Position numbers and translations under genes: made by a program. 64,000 nt of DNA from Histoplasma ohiense. Its lineage: Eukaryota; Ascomycota; Eurotiomycetes; Onygenales; Ajellomycetaceae. The stretch is from the NCBI GenBank assembly GCA_017607445.1, contig JAEVHH010000002.1:6292001-6356000 (forward strand). Reading direction: 5' to 3'. A model generated the notes under the pieces. The model was not told where the DNA came from and did not search any database. It saw only the letters and a list, made by a program, of their open reading frames with translations. Positions 24,999 to 36,500 of this stretch are shown one piece after another. Position 1 is the first letter of the stretch, and each line of letters opens with the position of its first letter.

Positions 24999-25769
24999 TC
25001 AAGGGTCATCACTATGCTCTGAAAATAGGCCTATCCGCATTCGGTGAGACTGAAGGAGGAGAGCTGTTAGTCTAGGCGTGCGTCTATTTTTGGGTAGGTT
25101 TTGCCAGCCGAATTTAACTTACGATCGGTAATTTCGGAATGACCACTCCCAGGACTGCCAAGAAGTTTATTATGAAGTAGGTCAGGTCATAGTGGGTGTA
25201 GTGGGTGCTGAGTAGGAAGAGAATAATCGGGACGCTGAGAAGGAACTTTTTTGCTGGTGTATACTGGTCTCCATTATCGATTTGCTCCCACATATTTAGG
25301 TTGTCATATGCCCCGGCGTTGAATTCGAACGGTACTCCTCGAACCCAATGAAACATGAGAAACGAACCAAACATATAACTGATATTGGTGAGTGTCCATG
25401 AAGTCTCTTGTGATACGCCTGGGATGATGTCGTAGAAAATCTTAAGAGCGATGATTAATACGAAATGGATAGTCCATGCACCTAGGAAGGAACTTTTGAG
25501 TCAGTTTGTGGTTTATAAGATACAGCGTGAAAAATAGGTCATGTCTTCCTTCACGTCACTGGCTAACTCTCTCCAGCTACTCCGATCCAAAACCAGAAAT
25601 CTCGGTTATTCAGGAAGTAAAGATGAGATTTCTCACCTTTCGCATTTACCCAATTGGCATTTAGGTTAGGTAGGGCAGCCTGATCACTGGTATGCTCTAT
25701 CGACTCTGGAGGCTCCTGGTAGATGATGCTACTTGACCGTCTCCTCCGCCCCGTTTTGGTCTCGCTCAT
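24999..25769 (-). CDS. ORM1/ORMDL-family sphingolipid regulator
   Basis: ORM proteins are small ER membrane proteins that bind and inhibit serine palmitoyltransferase, setting sphingolipid output; in fungi their N-termini are phosphorylated to relieve inhibition. Three exons (25769-25637, 25481-25123, 25049-24999) give 180 residues, a normal size. The N-terminus GRRRRSSSIIYQEPPES carries the Ser cluster expected of the phospho-regulated region. NANWVNAKGAWTIHF, GVSQETSWTLTN, FHWVRGVPFEFN and NLNMWEQIDNGDQYTP are hallmark ORM blocks, with four hydrophobic segments between and after them. Exon 3 adds SHRMRIGLF, the conserved C-terminal motif, then EHSDDP. Start 25769 matches the family length; an upstream in-frame ATG at 25874 would add 35 residues. 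It is divergent from the zinc-knuckle gene. Confidence 0.95.
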
Positions 25770-26764
25770 TGTGGAATCAGGTCTGTTGCCGGAGTCGAGA
25801 TCGGGGGAAAAGGAGACAGTCCGGGGAACTAGAAGTGAAGACAGTTTGGCGGTATTGTGTTGAGCCGGTTGCAAAAATATGGGTCAAGAATGCATGCGAA
25901 GAGAGGATAGGAATATACAAGGAATATTATAACTATCAAGTTTTGTAGAAGGAACTGCTATATGGTGCTGCTGCCTTGGAATATATAGGAACTTGTCTGG
26001 ACTTTGGTGTAATAATACGGGGTTTCTATAGTATGAATCGAGGACGGCCACCAAGAGCTCCGCAGGCCGGTCAAAAAATATTTGGAGAGGTGGGAGAAGC
26101 GGGAGCTGAACTCGTGGGAGGAAGAGGAGGAGCGCAGTGCGCGGTGTATGGAGCTGCCACCAGAAACGGGGATCGAGCACTTCCGAGAGAAACGCAATAG
26201 CGGACCAAAGAGGCTTGGAAACACAGCACAGCACGAAGGAAGGCCTAGGAAGTCATTATCGGAGAGGAGTGGTGCTGCAGCCGGTAGACGGTGGAAACGA
26301 TGGCGGACATGGACGAAGAACACTCGACTTGGACTTCAACAACAGATAGACAGATGTTTACGGAGAGTCATCGTCCACGGTTGAAGCTGATATGAAGCGC
26401 CGAATGCGGCCCAGAGCCAGGCTTCGTCATCTGACTAGCGGAAAAACATTACGCCGGCAGCTCCTGAGAATACTAAGCATTGCCACGTTGTGCCGAGCCA
26501 ATCGACCCATTATGTAATATCGCCAAGTCATGTGGCCTGGATTTTCGCGGTTTCCAAGTTTTCGTTCCTGGCCAGAAAGGTCATTTAACCACTGTATACG
26601 GAGTACAAAATCCCGAGTTCAGGCTTCCGTTTTTCAATTGGGCGACGTAACTCGGGGGTTGTCACGGCTGCCATACGCTGTATCTATAGCTATCCAGGCT
26701 GATCTAAATCCAATTCCAACCCTGGAAGCTTGGGGCTTCCCCCGCCCAACCTGCCTGCAAGAAC
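25770..26764. other. Divergent promoter region between ORM and the AIR-like gene
   Basis: Roughly 1 kb separating two genes transcribed away from each other. Purine-rich on the plus strand near 26040-26230, which is CT-rich in the ORM transcript direction and may be its leader. No coding exon was recognised apart from the possible N-terminal extension of ORM up to 25874. Confidence 0.45.
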
Positions 26765-28841
26765 ATGTCTGATGATGATTGCGACTCGCGCACAGCTTCT
26801 GTTGGTTTACTGAAGGCCCGCCGCAAGCACACATCCTCTGAGTCTCAAAAATCATCCTCAACTGGGAATTCTGGCAGGCAGTGTTCAAGGAAGGATCATA
26901 CGTTAGGTCGTCGTGACCTTCAGAATTTTGTCCCTAAGGGCGCTTCATTTACTGCTTCATCCCTTACAGTTGATTGCACTTCTAGTTCGGGTCCCGATAC
27001 TGCCATGGAGGATAATCGCGGTGAAAGCACAACTACAGACCTCGCCCCATCATCTGTCTCTCCTCCTGCGTCGCGAGGAATGGCACCGGCAATGAATTGG
27101 AACAAACTTGGTAATGGTACCGTTAGAACCGCTCTTCGTGGGCGTCGCCAAGCGGATACGGTTGGTTCCGCTGCAGCAGCTTCATTTGAGGCTATTAATG
27201 GGAATTACTGGCGCAGTCGGGGTGCGTCTCTTTCGTCTACAGGGAGTGATATCGATGGACATCATCCCCGATTGCAAGGCCAACGGCAAAGCCATTCCGA
27301 AACGGATGCTTCTCGAAGTAAACCTCATATCGGAACAAGTTTAGATCCAACGACCTTCTCTGCAGAGTTTTCCGATACGGATTCTGAACAGGACACGGAT
27401 GGAAACAATGATATTGTTCTTAACTTGACTGGTCCTCCTCAAATAGATGATGGGGTTCCAGCCACTGGAAAGCTACATGGTCGGAAAGATGAAATTGCTT
27501 TCAGAAATGACGTCCAATTGCAAGTTGGGGAATTTAATGGAGAGGAACTTAGCGTACCAAACGGCTCGAAACCCCCCATACAAGTTGGTGACGAAATACC
27601 ACAAAACCAGGTTTATCCTGACATTGATACTAGGAGGGCCATGTCTGAAGGCCCAAAGGCGGAGGCAATTCGTTTGTTCCGCGCAAAATACCATTCAGAT
27701 CCTACCACCCTCGCCGATCTCACTCGTAATGATTTCGAGACTCAAGCTAGGTATAGGTTTTTCGATTTGCCACTAGAAAATGTTGACCTCAGTCTGCCCA
27801 TAACGTGCATTGATTGTATGAAGGAAGGCCATCTTGCGGACGTTTGTCCTAGGAAGGAGGTATGTTATCCCTTTGGCACTCTGTGTCTATCTTGGGCGGT
27901 GTGATTCCATTTCACTTCTCCCAGGAGAAGCAGCTCTCGATCATTTCTGACATCGGACGCAGTGTGAACATTGCGGAGCATGGGATGTTCACGAGAGTCG
28001 ATTTTGTCCTTCCCAGCGAAGATGCCAACGTTGCAGGGAACGGGGTCATGACGCACAGGCTTGCGCCTCTGCTTTGAAAAGCTCAGCTGTCGAAGAGCCC
28101 TGTGATTTTTGTGGTTCTAGTGACCATACTGAGTGCGAGTGTGACTTGATATGGAAGCTCCCTAAGCGAAACCCAACCTCAGGCCGCATATTTGTTTCCA
28201 TATCTTGCTGTCACTGCACAAGCAGTCGACATTTGATCGGAGATTGCCCTACACGCACCTTCCCGCTGAACTCCTCATCCTTCAGCCTTAAACATTTTGA
28301 CCCTGCAATGACTTCCAACCTGAACACTTTCCCTGTTGCTATTTCTGGCAAGGGAAATAATAATCAGAATAACTCTGATTACAGGATCAGAGGCCGTGCG
28401 AGCGCCCGATCATCATCTGTCGAGAGTGATGGAGGTTTCGGGCGACCAGATAGTTGGAACCCAAGGATAAACCGTTCGCCGCCACATAGACGCATTCGCT
28501 TTAGCAGTGGAATTGGACGTGGCAGAAATCTTGATGATGATACACGTCGCCCTCAAGGTTCAGGAAACGCGCCCCATAATCCCAACGATTATCACCGCGG
28601 ATATAGAGAACGAGACCAATATTTCGGAAACAATACCCGCCAACGCTCTTTGTCGCCTATCCGACTTCCAATCCATAAAAGTAACGGGGCAAGTAGTCGG
28701 CAACCTAGGGGCAAATCCGGCAATGGCGGCGGTGGTGGTCCCCGAGGTCGTAGCAGAGGGGCCAAGGGGGGTTTAAATCGGGAAACATACCGACCTAGGC
28801 CCAGCGCGGCTCAGAAAGAGTGGGACCACCATAGACCCTGA
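26765..28841 (+). CDS. CCHC zinc-knuckle protein, AIR1/AIR2-like
   Basis: Air proteins are the zinc-knuckle RNA-binding subunits of the nuclear TRAMP polyadenylation complex, which feeds aberrant RNA to the exosome. Two exons, 26765-27859 and 27963-28841, give 657 residues. Residues 1-340 are disordered and Ser-rich, with an acidic patch EFSDTDSEQDTDG. Then come serial CxxC...H...C knuckles: CIDCMKEGHLADVC (about 346), CEHCGAWDVHESRFC (366), CQRCRERGHDAQAC, CDFCGSSDHTEC and CCHCTSSRHLIGDC. The intron falls exactly between the first and second knuckle: donor gtatgt after CPRKE, acceptor cgcag before TGT GAA CAT TGC. The C-terminus is Arg/Gly/Pro-rich (GGGGGPRGRSRG), as in RNA-binding tails. 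Five knuckles is the Air number. Size is larger than yeast Air1 because of the long N-terminus. Another zinc-knuckle family cannot be fully ruled out. Confidence 0.88.
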
Positions 28842-29116
28842 AAGCTACCTCGAAGGATATAAATACAGTCTTGACGTTTTGCTGCATGTGCCGTGGCGTG
28901 TTTATATAGATTAAACGCCCATTCTATTTCCTTCTGTTGGGGTACCTACTGGACAACAACCATCCGGGTTTTGTGTTCGAATACTGGGGAATATGTATAT
29001 ACTAAGTAATAATATCACTAGAAATAAGGATATAAATAATATATCACGAAATTATATCCAGGGATTATTAAATCTAATATAAAAATATAAATACCGCATC
29101 TATAACCACACGTTTA
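28842..29116. other. AT-rich convergent spacer
   Basis: About 275 bases between the stops of the AIR-like gene and the HAD gene. The right half (about 28990-29095) is strongly AT-rich. Probably overlapping 3' UTRs. Confidence 0.5.
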
Positions 29117-29396
29117 TCACTGCTCATTGACCCACTCATCATCATCATCTTTAGGATTCTCTGCAGGATCCGCGACGCCATCCTCCAAGATGGAAATTAT
29201 GTCGTCTAGGCGCTTAACCCACATATGCGTATGTTCATGCTCCTTCAAGGCTCGATTGTGATCATTTAGTAACAGGATCGTGGCAGCGCCTGCTAGGTGG
29301 CCTGCTGTCATGTCGTCAAGGCTGTCACCGACCTAGATATTGTTACCGCGTTTTTAAGCTATGCGCTTCTTCCATTATTTCAACCTGGAAGATGAC

Positions 29397-29433
<37 letters not shown>

Positions 29434-30392
29434 GTGGTGATGCCGTTTGGTAGGTGTATGTTTTCTCATGCTATATAATGGATGAAGGGCAGGGGAAAGA
29501 GCTGCCATTTTCTCAGAAATTAAACTTGTATAGTTACATACCATGATCAAATCTTCTGGTTTAGTGCCCCATTCTTTGGCTATATGTAAAATCCCTGCCG
29601 GATCTGGCTTCGGGAGGATGTCTGGAGTATCGCGGGTTATGATTGGGAGAAACTCATGTGTTGGGAGGTGCGTTGCTAGAAGGTGGTTTACGGGTGTTCT
29701 GTGAAAGAGTTCCAATCGTCAATTCATACCATGCAAGACGAGCAAGGCGTTTACTGGTGGTCAGGGATGCCGGTAACGAACTCGAAATTCCGGGTACATA
29801 ACGCCCGCTTCAATGCCTTTGACTGCAGATAATCCATCAATTCTAGAAGACCAGGCTGAGGAACTTGCTTGACCATAGCTTCCCGTTCGATGTTTCTAAT
29901 TCTTGTGATAGCTGCGGTGCGATCTTCTTGCGTTGGCAGGCTGCGGATATGCCCAATGATATCAACGGATTTATCAATCCCGAGCGCGGAGCTTGAATCG
30001 TCGCTTGTCAGCTGGAGAGCTGTTGACACTCCCATTTCTTTATGTTTCTGGGAAAAAGGAATAAGGGAAACATACCGCATCTCTTGGAACATATAGTTTT
30101 GCGGTAGACTAGTGATGTTCATCAGTATTCTATAAGAGTCTACATGGCGATTTGATGCCACCTGGCCCTCCCGCATTCCTGTTTGGATTTTGGGATTTAC
30201 GGGATAGACCTTCAAGAATAATAAAACGGGAGGGCAATTGATCAAGTACCATAATGTCCCGTCGACATCAAACACAACACCCTTCAAAGTGGCCTTGTTG
30301 CCTTCATTACTTGCATCAGGCCGAAGCGGGGCAAACCTCCATGGTCGCAGGGATGAGCTGACCGCTGCTGACATGACGCGGGTGGGGAGCAT
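29117..30392 (-). CDS. HAD-superfamily hydrolase (phosphatase-like)
   Basis: Five exons (30392-30250, 30108-30076, 29991-29782, 29698-29542, 29332-29117) give 252 residues. The HAD motifs appear in order: motif I VVFDVDGTL (about 40-48, with nucleophile Asp and the second Asp), motif II region RALCTRNFE (Thr), motif III LPKPDPAG (Lys), and motif IV VGDSLDDM (paired Asp). A helical cap lies between I and II (IGHIRSLPTQEDR). This is the layout of small-molecule phosphatases of the phosphoglycolate phosphatase/beta-phosphoglucomutase type; substrate unknown. The C-terminus is acidic (NPKDDDDEWVNEQ). The exon 2 to exon 3 acceptor is inferred (cttgaa on the plus strand at 29992-29997), giving MRSALGIDKSVD. 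Intron 4 holds a CAT repeat. First ATG could also be 30371. It is divergent from the gene at 30655. Confidence 0.87.
29397..29433. repeat. (ATG/CAT)n trinucleotide repeat inside an intron
   Basis: About 12 ATG units on the plus strand, CAT on the transcribed strand, flanked by imperfect units. It lies in the fourth intron of the HAD gene. Confidence 0.95.
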
Positions 30393-30654
30393 GAATCTAA
30401 ATAGTAGGAGTAAATGAAGCCGTTTTCTGGAGGTAGAGATTAGAGAGTATGCAGGAAATAATGTTTATTGAAAAGGATGCGATTTTGCATTGTGGCCTTG
30501 ATGAAGGAACTCTGATAAGATATGGTTTCTGTAGCCTGTAAACTAGCGATAATTAACTTTACTCCGTAGTTATAACCAGCTAGTTAGCTAATTAACTTAC
30601 CCGCGCGCGCGTGTTCTTCTCGAACTCACACAATTACACTCGATCATCCAAACC
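30393..30654. promoter_or_regulatory. Compact divergent promoter (HAD gene / conserved unknown gene)
   Basis: Only about 260 bases separate two start codons facing away from each other, so the promoters must share this DNA. It contains the alternating stretch CGCGCGCGCG at 30602-30611, about 45 bases before the rightward ATG. No specific factor site is assigned. Confidence 0.55.
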
Positions 30655-32398
30655 ATGGAGTCCCAAAACGCCCCGAATCAACCCAAGGCCCCGGGATACC
30701 GGCGTGCGAAGCCTCTACCTTTCGAATTAGCCCGACATTGCAACATTTACTTCGAAGAAAAATTGTGTAAGCTTCCTCCCGTTCCCCCCCAATGGTGAGT
30801 AACTAATACAAGATCCGTGCTTTGTAGACCATCAAGCTCTCCATCTTCTCCTAAGCCTGCTCTCGTCAAGTACTATCACGTCTGGCCCTGCTTTCGTACC
30901 GACAACCCACCAACTTGCAGTCGCAGCAACTCTGGTTGTTCATCCCTCCACCACCACTCTAGCAAAATCGCGGGAGGCTGCAAACGCGTCGAACACCGCT
31001 CTGCAACTTTTACGCCTCACCAACAAATTGGTGGGACCATTGGCTGCACAATTTGGTATTGCATTTTCTTTTACGCGCTTCTCCTCCACACGCCACGGGG
31101 GTCCGCGTCGCAAAGATGGTGATGGTGAGGACACTAGCGGTACCAGCCCAGACTCGGACACGGCCCTTATCAACATGGAACTTGCACACCGTGGATCTCT
31201 CTGGTTTCGATCTGAAGATTTCTGGTCTGCTGTTGGATGGGCTTTCAATTGTTCCGTTCTCTACCCCAAGCGGTGGTCTAGATGGCGGGTCTGGTTGGAG
31301 CTGATGTGTGATGTGCTGGAAGATGACTGGACTGAGAGAGAAAATAGCTCAAAAAATGGGGCGAAACTCTCGCCTTCCAATAATATTCTCCGCCAGAGTT
31401 TAATTTTTAAATATATCTCGGGCACCTCGGGAGTGTCTGGTCAGCATCGAAGGATCGTTCGAGCTATCTTTGCAGATGGGAGTCAGGTTTCGCTGAATGA
31501 GTTTAAGGAGGTGTTCCGCAACGAATCAAAGGATCCAGAAAAGGGCAAGGATCATTTGAAAAAACGTGAAGCTGATGTGAACATTGACGAGGATATATAT
31601 GGAGACTACCTTGGAGGAGACGAGGATGAAATTGACGAAGAAAATGACACTGCTTGTACAAGGAAAACCAGGCAACTTCGTCTAAAACGATCAAAAACCA
31701 CGGCTTCAGCTCCAATGTCGGCCTCAATCGAAGAGCTCAATATGCATCCTTCGTATAAAGCCTCAGGAATCACATATTCTAGCCAAGGGGCATCCTTAGG
31801 CGACCTGTCATCCATTGCTCTTCGACAGCGACTTATGCAGATCTTATCCCGAGTTTCAGATGCTCTGCCGGAATATTATATGGCAGTGGAGCATTTGTAT
31901 CAGCTTTTCGTGGAATTTGTCCGTCCATTACCCCTCCCTACGTTTCAGCTCCTAGTATCATGCCCGATGTTGTCGAATTTTACAGATGACATGCGAAGCA
32001 CGTTGTGCAGGATGGCTCTCTCGCTTTTACTACACCGACCCTCTAATTCAGAACAGGCGTACATCAACCAAGATATCCTAGAGAAATATTATCTTCCATA
32101 TGCTGCTTACACGAACAACGCTATCGAAAATGCCAAAATATCGATCCTCCTAGAGACCTTACTTCTTCTACTGGCCTCTAATGGCATGTTAAAGGCTCGG
32201 CAATCTTTGAGAAATGCAATCGAAACGGGAATTATGGCTAGAGCTGATAAAGCGCAGAGTGACGTCAAAAAAACCCAAGATAAAATGAAACTGGATGAAA
32301 TTGGTTGGGCTTGGTTGATTGCAAGCGGCGAACGAATGAACTACCTGGTGAACAACTTATTATCATCGGTAAAGGATGAGCAAATCGTCACTAAATAA
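30655..32398 (+). CDS. Conserved fungal protein of unknown function (helical, 560 aa)
   Basis: Two exons, 30655-30766 and 30828-32398, give 560 residues. The start MESQNAPNQPK follows a plausible leader (aaaccATGG). Exon 1 ends ARHCNIYFEEKL and exon 2 continues YHQALHLLLSLLSSS, so the intron (donor gtaagc, acceptor tgtag) splits one amphipathic helix that resembles a TPR-like repeat. Conserved-looking blocks include RSEDFWSAVGWAFNCSVLYPKRW and WLELMCDVLEDDW (about 170-210), an acidic linker DIYGDYLGGDEDEIDEE (about 300), and a mostly alpha-helical second half (VEHLYQLFVEFVRPLPLPTF, LLETLLLLLAS). No signal peptide, catalytic motif or zinc site. I do not recognise a named family. It is convergent with the F-box-like gene. 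Confidence 0.85.
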
Positions 32399-32539
32399 AC
32401 TGCGCTATTTTTTAAGTTGTTATCTATGGTCCTAATCTACATTCTGTGGTCGAATATTGAAGCCGCAAGTCTCGAGTCGGCGACTTATATTTCCGCCTAC
32501 TAAAACAACGAACCAAGGGGGCGTTTTCTTCCGGCTTCT

Positions 32540-33574
32540 TCATTGCGTCAACGGAAATTTTTTCTCTAAATATGCGCGTTCGTCGCCTGAGATATCCAAA
32601 AAGGAAGGAAGAGTTGATATGCCCTTTCCCAAACCGCATATAAGCTTCGATTGAGCTTCCTTTAGCTGATCCAGGAAAATCACCCAAATTTCTTCCCCGG
32701 CCGTGGATAGATTTTCAGGCTTGATAATTTCGATTTTTCGACTCTCACAGGAGGCTCTGGCTTCCATTAGATCCATCATAATCATCCATTCTTCGTCTGT
32801 CAACCGGGAACGTACTGCTTGGCTCGCTGAATCTGTTTGCTGGATTCTGCCGTTCGTGTCTGGGGCACGTATAGCGTCAGTTGGCATTGCGGTTTCGGGG
32901 AGTTGCAGCTTCCACTCGATAAGCAAAGCTCTATACAGATTGCCTTTTACCCAGGAAACAATCCAGCTTTCGTTTCGTTTATTTCCGAAAGCCTCTTTCC
33001 ATTTCTTCAGCATGATCTCCTCTTTGGCCTTGACCTCTCCTTGCACTTCCTCGAGCAATTTAAGCAGGTCGAGTGCGTTACTCTTAGCGGCTTTGTATAT
33101 CTTCACCCTCAGATCTTGCATTGTTTTAGGGCGCTCGGATCGATTTCGAAGCCATCCATTGTCGTCGATTCCTCGCTTCATTTCTTCAAATCTCTTTTTG
33201 TGGAAAAGAGCGCAGACCACTAACGCGATTTGATTGAAGTATTCGAGTTTAAGTGGTGCCAAAGGGACATATGTTTCATTGCCGGATATGATGCTCCATT
33301 CCAATGACAGTGTCTCCTTGACTATGGCCGCAAGAATTGCTCGTTTACGCTCGTCAAACAATCGGTGAAAACTTGACGCCGCGAGTGGGAGGTATTGCAG
33401 CAAAGTCCTGATAGTGGAAATGTTTGATAATGCGAGGATATTGATTTTTATATCGGCTGGTAGCCTGCTGAGACGGCAATTAGCTGCCACCTCATCTTGA
33501 AGCTCTCTATTTGTTAGCTGTGCTTTCCGCATCCGGGAGTTTCTCAGCCGTTCGAGGCTGTCAAATATTGGCAT
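32540..33574 (-). CDS. F-box-like protein of unknown target
   Basis: A single exon of 344 residues. Near residue 33 the stretch LSRLPADIKINILALSNIST, then LLQYLP, has the Leu-Pro-x-Asp/Glu...Ile-Leu pattern of F-box domains, which recruit substrates to SCF ubiquitin ligases through Skp1. The rest is helical and charged without recognisable repeats. Many fungal genomes carry families of such F-box proteins with divergent C-termini. The stop lies 141 bases from the stop of the convergent upstream gene. The F-box call is moderate, the gene call strong because of the long uninterrupted frame. Confidence 0.75.
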   Translation of the reverse strand: MPIFDSLERLRNSRMRKAQLTNRELQDEVAANCRLSRLPADIKINILALSNISTIRTLLQYLPLAASSFHRLFDERKRAILAAIVKETLSLEWSIISGNETYVPLAPLKLEYFNQIALVVCALFHKKRFEEMKRGIDDNGWLRNRSERPKTMQDLRVKIYKAAKSNALDLLKLLEEVQGEVKAKEEIMLKKWKEAFGNKRNESWIVSWVKGNLYRALLIEWKLQLPETAMPTDAIRAPDTNGRIQQTDSASQAVRSRLTDEEWMIMMDLMEARASCESRKIEIIKPENLSTAGEEIWVIFLDQLKEAQSKLICGLGKGISTLPSFLDISGDERAYLEKKFPLTQ

Positions 33575-36500
33575 TTTTATGTGGCTTTCGACGACGGTAA
33601 AATATCTATCTGAGAGATGACCAAGTTTCAGATGAGTGCGCTAGTCAAACACGTCCTCGTAGGTAAATTCAATTTAGGTATAACGGCAGGGGTCGTGGGG
33701 AGACCGTTTACCACTACTAGTGAGGTTGTCAGCTGCTGGAAAGAAACCCTGGAATGATGGAGGAAAAACTTACCAGGTATATGGTAGAAGATATTTTGTT
33801 TGCAAGATTTAGAAGATGTTGATATAAAAAACAAAGTGCATGCTACATCACCTGGCGTATAAAGAGTGAGGCATTCAAAAGACGACTACGTGCTCCTCGA
33901 AATATTTGTCCCTTTTTGTCCTGTTCGCTTTCTCTGAAATCCCCTGCCAGTACATGCCAGTCTCCATTGCTTGGGAACGAAGGAAAAAGGCCCAAGGTAT
34001 GAATGTCTTTCATTATCATCCCATTCCCCCGGGCTTGTAGGCGGATTTCCCTTCACCTCGAGTATTTTGACTTTCTCATGAGTTGAGCCCACCCGCAAGC
34101 AACTAGCTACTCCACGAAGACCCGCCAGTGCTACTCCGTACAAAGAGCCTTGTCATTTACCCCGATTCTTTCCGGCTGCAATGACTTAACGTGAAGAAAG
34201 AGTTTTCAGCGCGAGGAGACCGTTGCAGAAAACAAACATCATTGATGACTGATTGGAGACTCGGAAATTTTGGTGGCTTCCTTGTTGATCAACTAGTCTT
34301 TGAAGGTGGAGCCAAGGCCCCACTAACTTTTATTCCTTTTTAGCTAGGATCTGGTCTGATCTGGGGTATCTAGCTCGTTTCTTGTCGGAGCAAGGGTAGC
34401 CTTGGAAACGAGCAAATCGGTGTCGATGTGATCTCAATATTGTATGTAGTATTACTGTACAATGAGAGATCGCGACTAAATTGCCGAGCTCAAACAAAAC
34501 TGACCTACCCGAGATGTCTCCTGGCGACATGACTTTTTTTTCCCTGGTTAGAAGATTCTCCGCGTTATCATTGGCTTTTTGATTTGATTCCCAAAATTTA
34601 ACGAAAGATGGCACTGTTGTCAGAAATCATGCGAACCATACATATTCTTTGATAGGATTCACAAAGAATATAGCTTCACCACCCCTTCCCCTTTGTCTCC
34701 TGATTTGAGAAGACTACCCAAATACCACTTTCAAACATTGGGCTAAAGTGCTATCTGTATGGTGAAAAAATGCTGAAAGAGCACGCATCGCGTCGGATAT
34801 GCGTGTTTGGAGGAAATTACGTGGAGAGACAATATTCGACGACACGCAGAACGGAATCTCTGGATAAATAGCTGACGGCCTAGTTCCTAGTCATAAGGAG
34901 CCCTAGCAAATTGACACCTTCTGAAAATAATAAAACCCGTCTTTCTTGGTCTCTAAAAACTCAGCGTTCAGAGTCAGCGAGCGAAATCTGTCCTTCAGAC
35001 CCTGCAGGGTAATCGTTTTGAGTCGAGCCTTTGACTACGGAAACAAAAGACGCAATAATAGTTCAAATTTAAATCCTCAAAGGTTGGTGCAGGTGGTTGA
35101 AATGGTTCGTCGATAGAATCAGATCTCATTTTGGATACGATGTTGGCAGAATAAAAGACGGGAGAAATGGACTGAGGTTGGATCTTTTGACCTAAATAAG
35201 TTATCCATTAAACCACTACAACATACATATACACTTGCCAACCCGCGACTAGGTTAGTTTATGCTTAACAAATGCTAAGTTGTCCGTACTATAATTAATC
35301 TTATTTCTGGTAGTACGGTAAGATGGATAGTGAGAACACCCAATATGCCTGTCAATGCGCCGAATCTTTGCTCCTAGCATATGAAACGTACCATACCAGC
35401 GCATGTCATTCGTATACTGGTACTCTCAGGCGTTTGCTTATTTTCCCCCAGGCACAAGTTATCTCTTGGAAACAAATACGAACGCAATTGTCATTCATGG
35501 CTAAAGCGTGTACCCCTTCGAATCTGGCGTGGATGGCATTCTTTGCCCTTTGAACATAGTCTTTGATGAATGTTTGGATTCCCTTTCCATCTAGTGGTTC
35601 AGGAGCGGATCTGTTTCCAGCAATGGTCAGGTTACTGCTGTAGACCGCCGAACAACCTTCTGCCAGTTAAATTTTCCCTTTGTTGTTTGTCGGGCCCAAA
35701 GTCCACAATCGACAAAGGCAAAACAGTTTTTGGCATGGCCAACATTAGTGCCTTCTTTCCGCGTGTTGATTTACGTATCATTATACGTATCATTATATGC
35801 CCCGGGACATTGTTGAATCCTCTAGCGCCGGGCCAAACAAAACAAACAAAACTGTCCTCCTTGATCAGCAAACGTCTTTGGAATTGGTAATCTCCCCTTA
35901 ACGATTGGAAGAGGGACATGATGAGAATCACAAGATATCTGGTTAACGGCACCAAAAGAATACGTTTTTTCAAAATGATATTGCAAATCTGCATTGCACG
36001 TTGGAAAATTTTCCATATTTGTATTGTTCAGATTATAGCGAATGCCAGGCGCCGCTTCCAGAAAGAGAGGATCATAAACTGCCATCAAACTTATCTTACG
36101 ATGCCCGAAATATTATACTACTAAGCCTGCAGAGAGGCTTCGTCATCGCGCCCAACAGTGGGCGCATCTTGGATGGAAATTCGGAAGAACGAAGTGACAA
36201 GGGGACCGTGCAACTTTGATGGAGTATGCTTAAACCAAAGAGCTCGGGTATGCTAAAACCCACGCCTCGAGGCCCACTCGCGATGGATAGAGGGCGGAGA
36301 TTCCCCACTAGTTAACTAAGGAGTGACCCTGCCCCAAAAGTCCCAAGCTCATCCAGGTTCTAAGACTGACTTCTGGCTATTTTATCTCAGCATGCTCGGC
36401 CTCTCTGCTCTGAATGCGCATATCAAGAGTGGGCCTGCACTAAGCCCCGAGCCAATCAATGAAAGGCCTCATCCATCATTGTCTATTTAGTAGAACTGTA

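Noticed and set aside
28990..29095. AT-rich spacer as a transposon remnant or origin
   Set aside because: No inverted or direct repeats and no coding relics; it is simply an AT-rich convergent 3' region.
33617..33757. 46-residue plus-strand frame starting MTKFQMSALVKH
   Set aside because: Small-protein-like, but I recognise no family, and it lies just upstream of the divergent F-box gene; without transcript data it cannot be supported.
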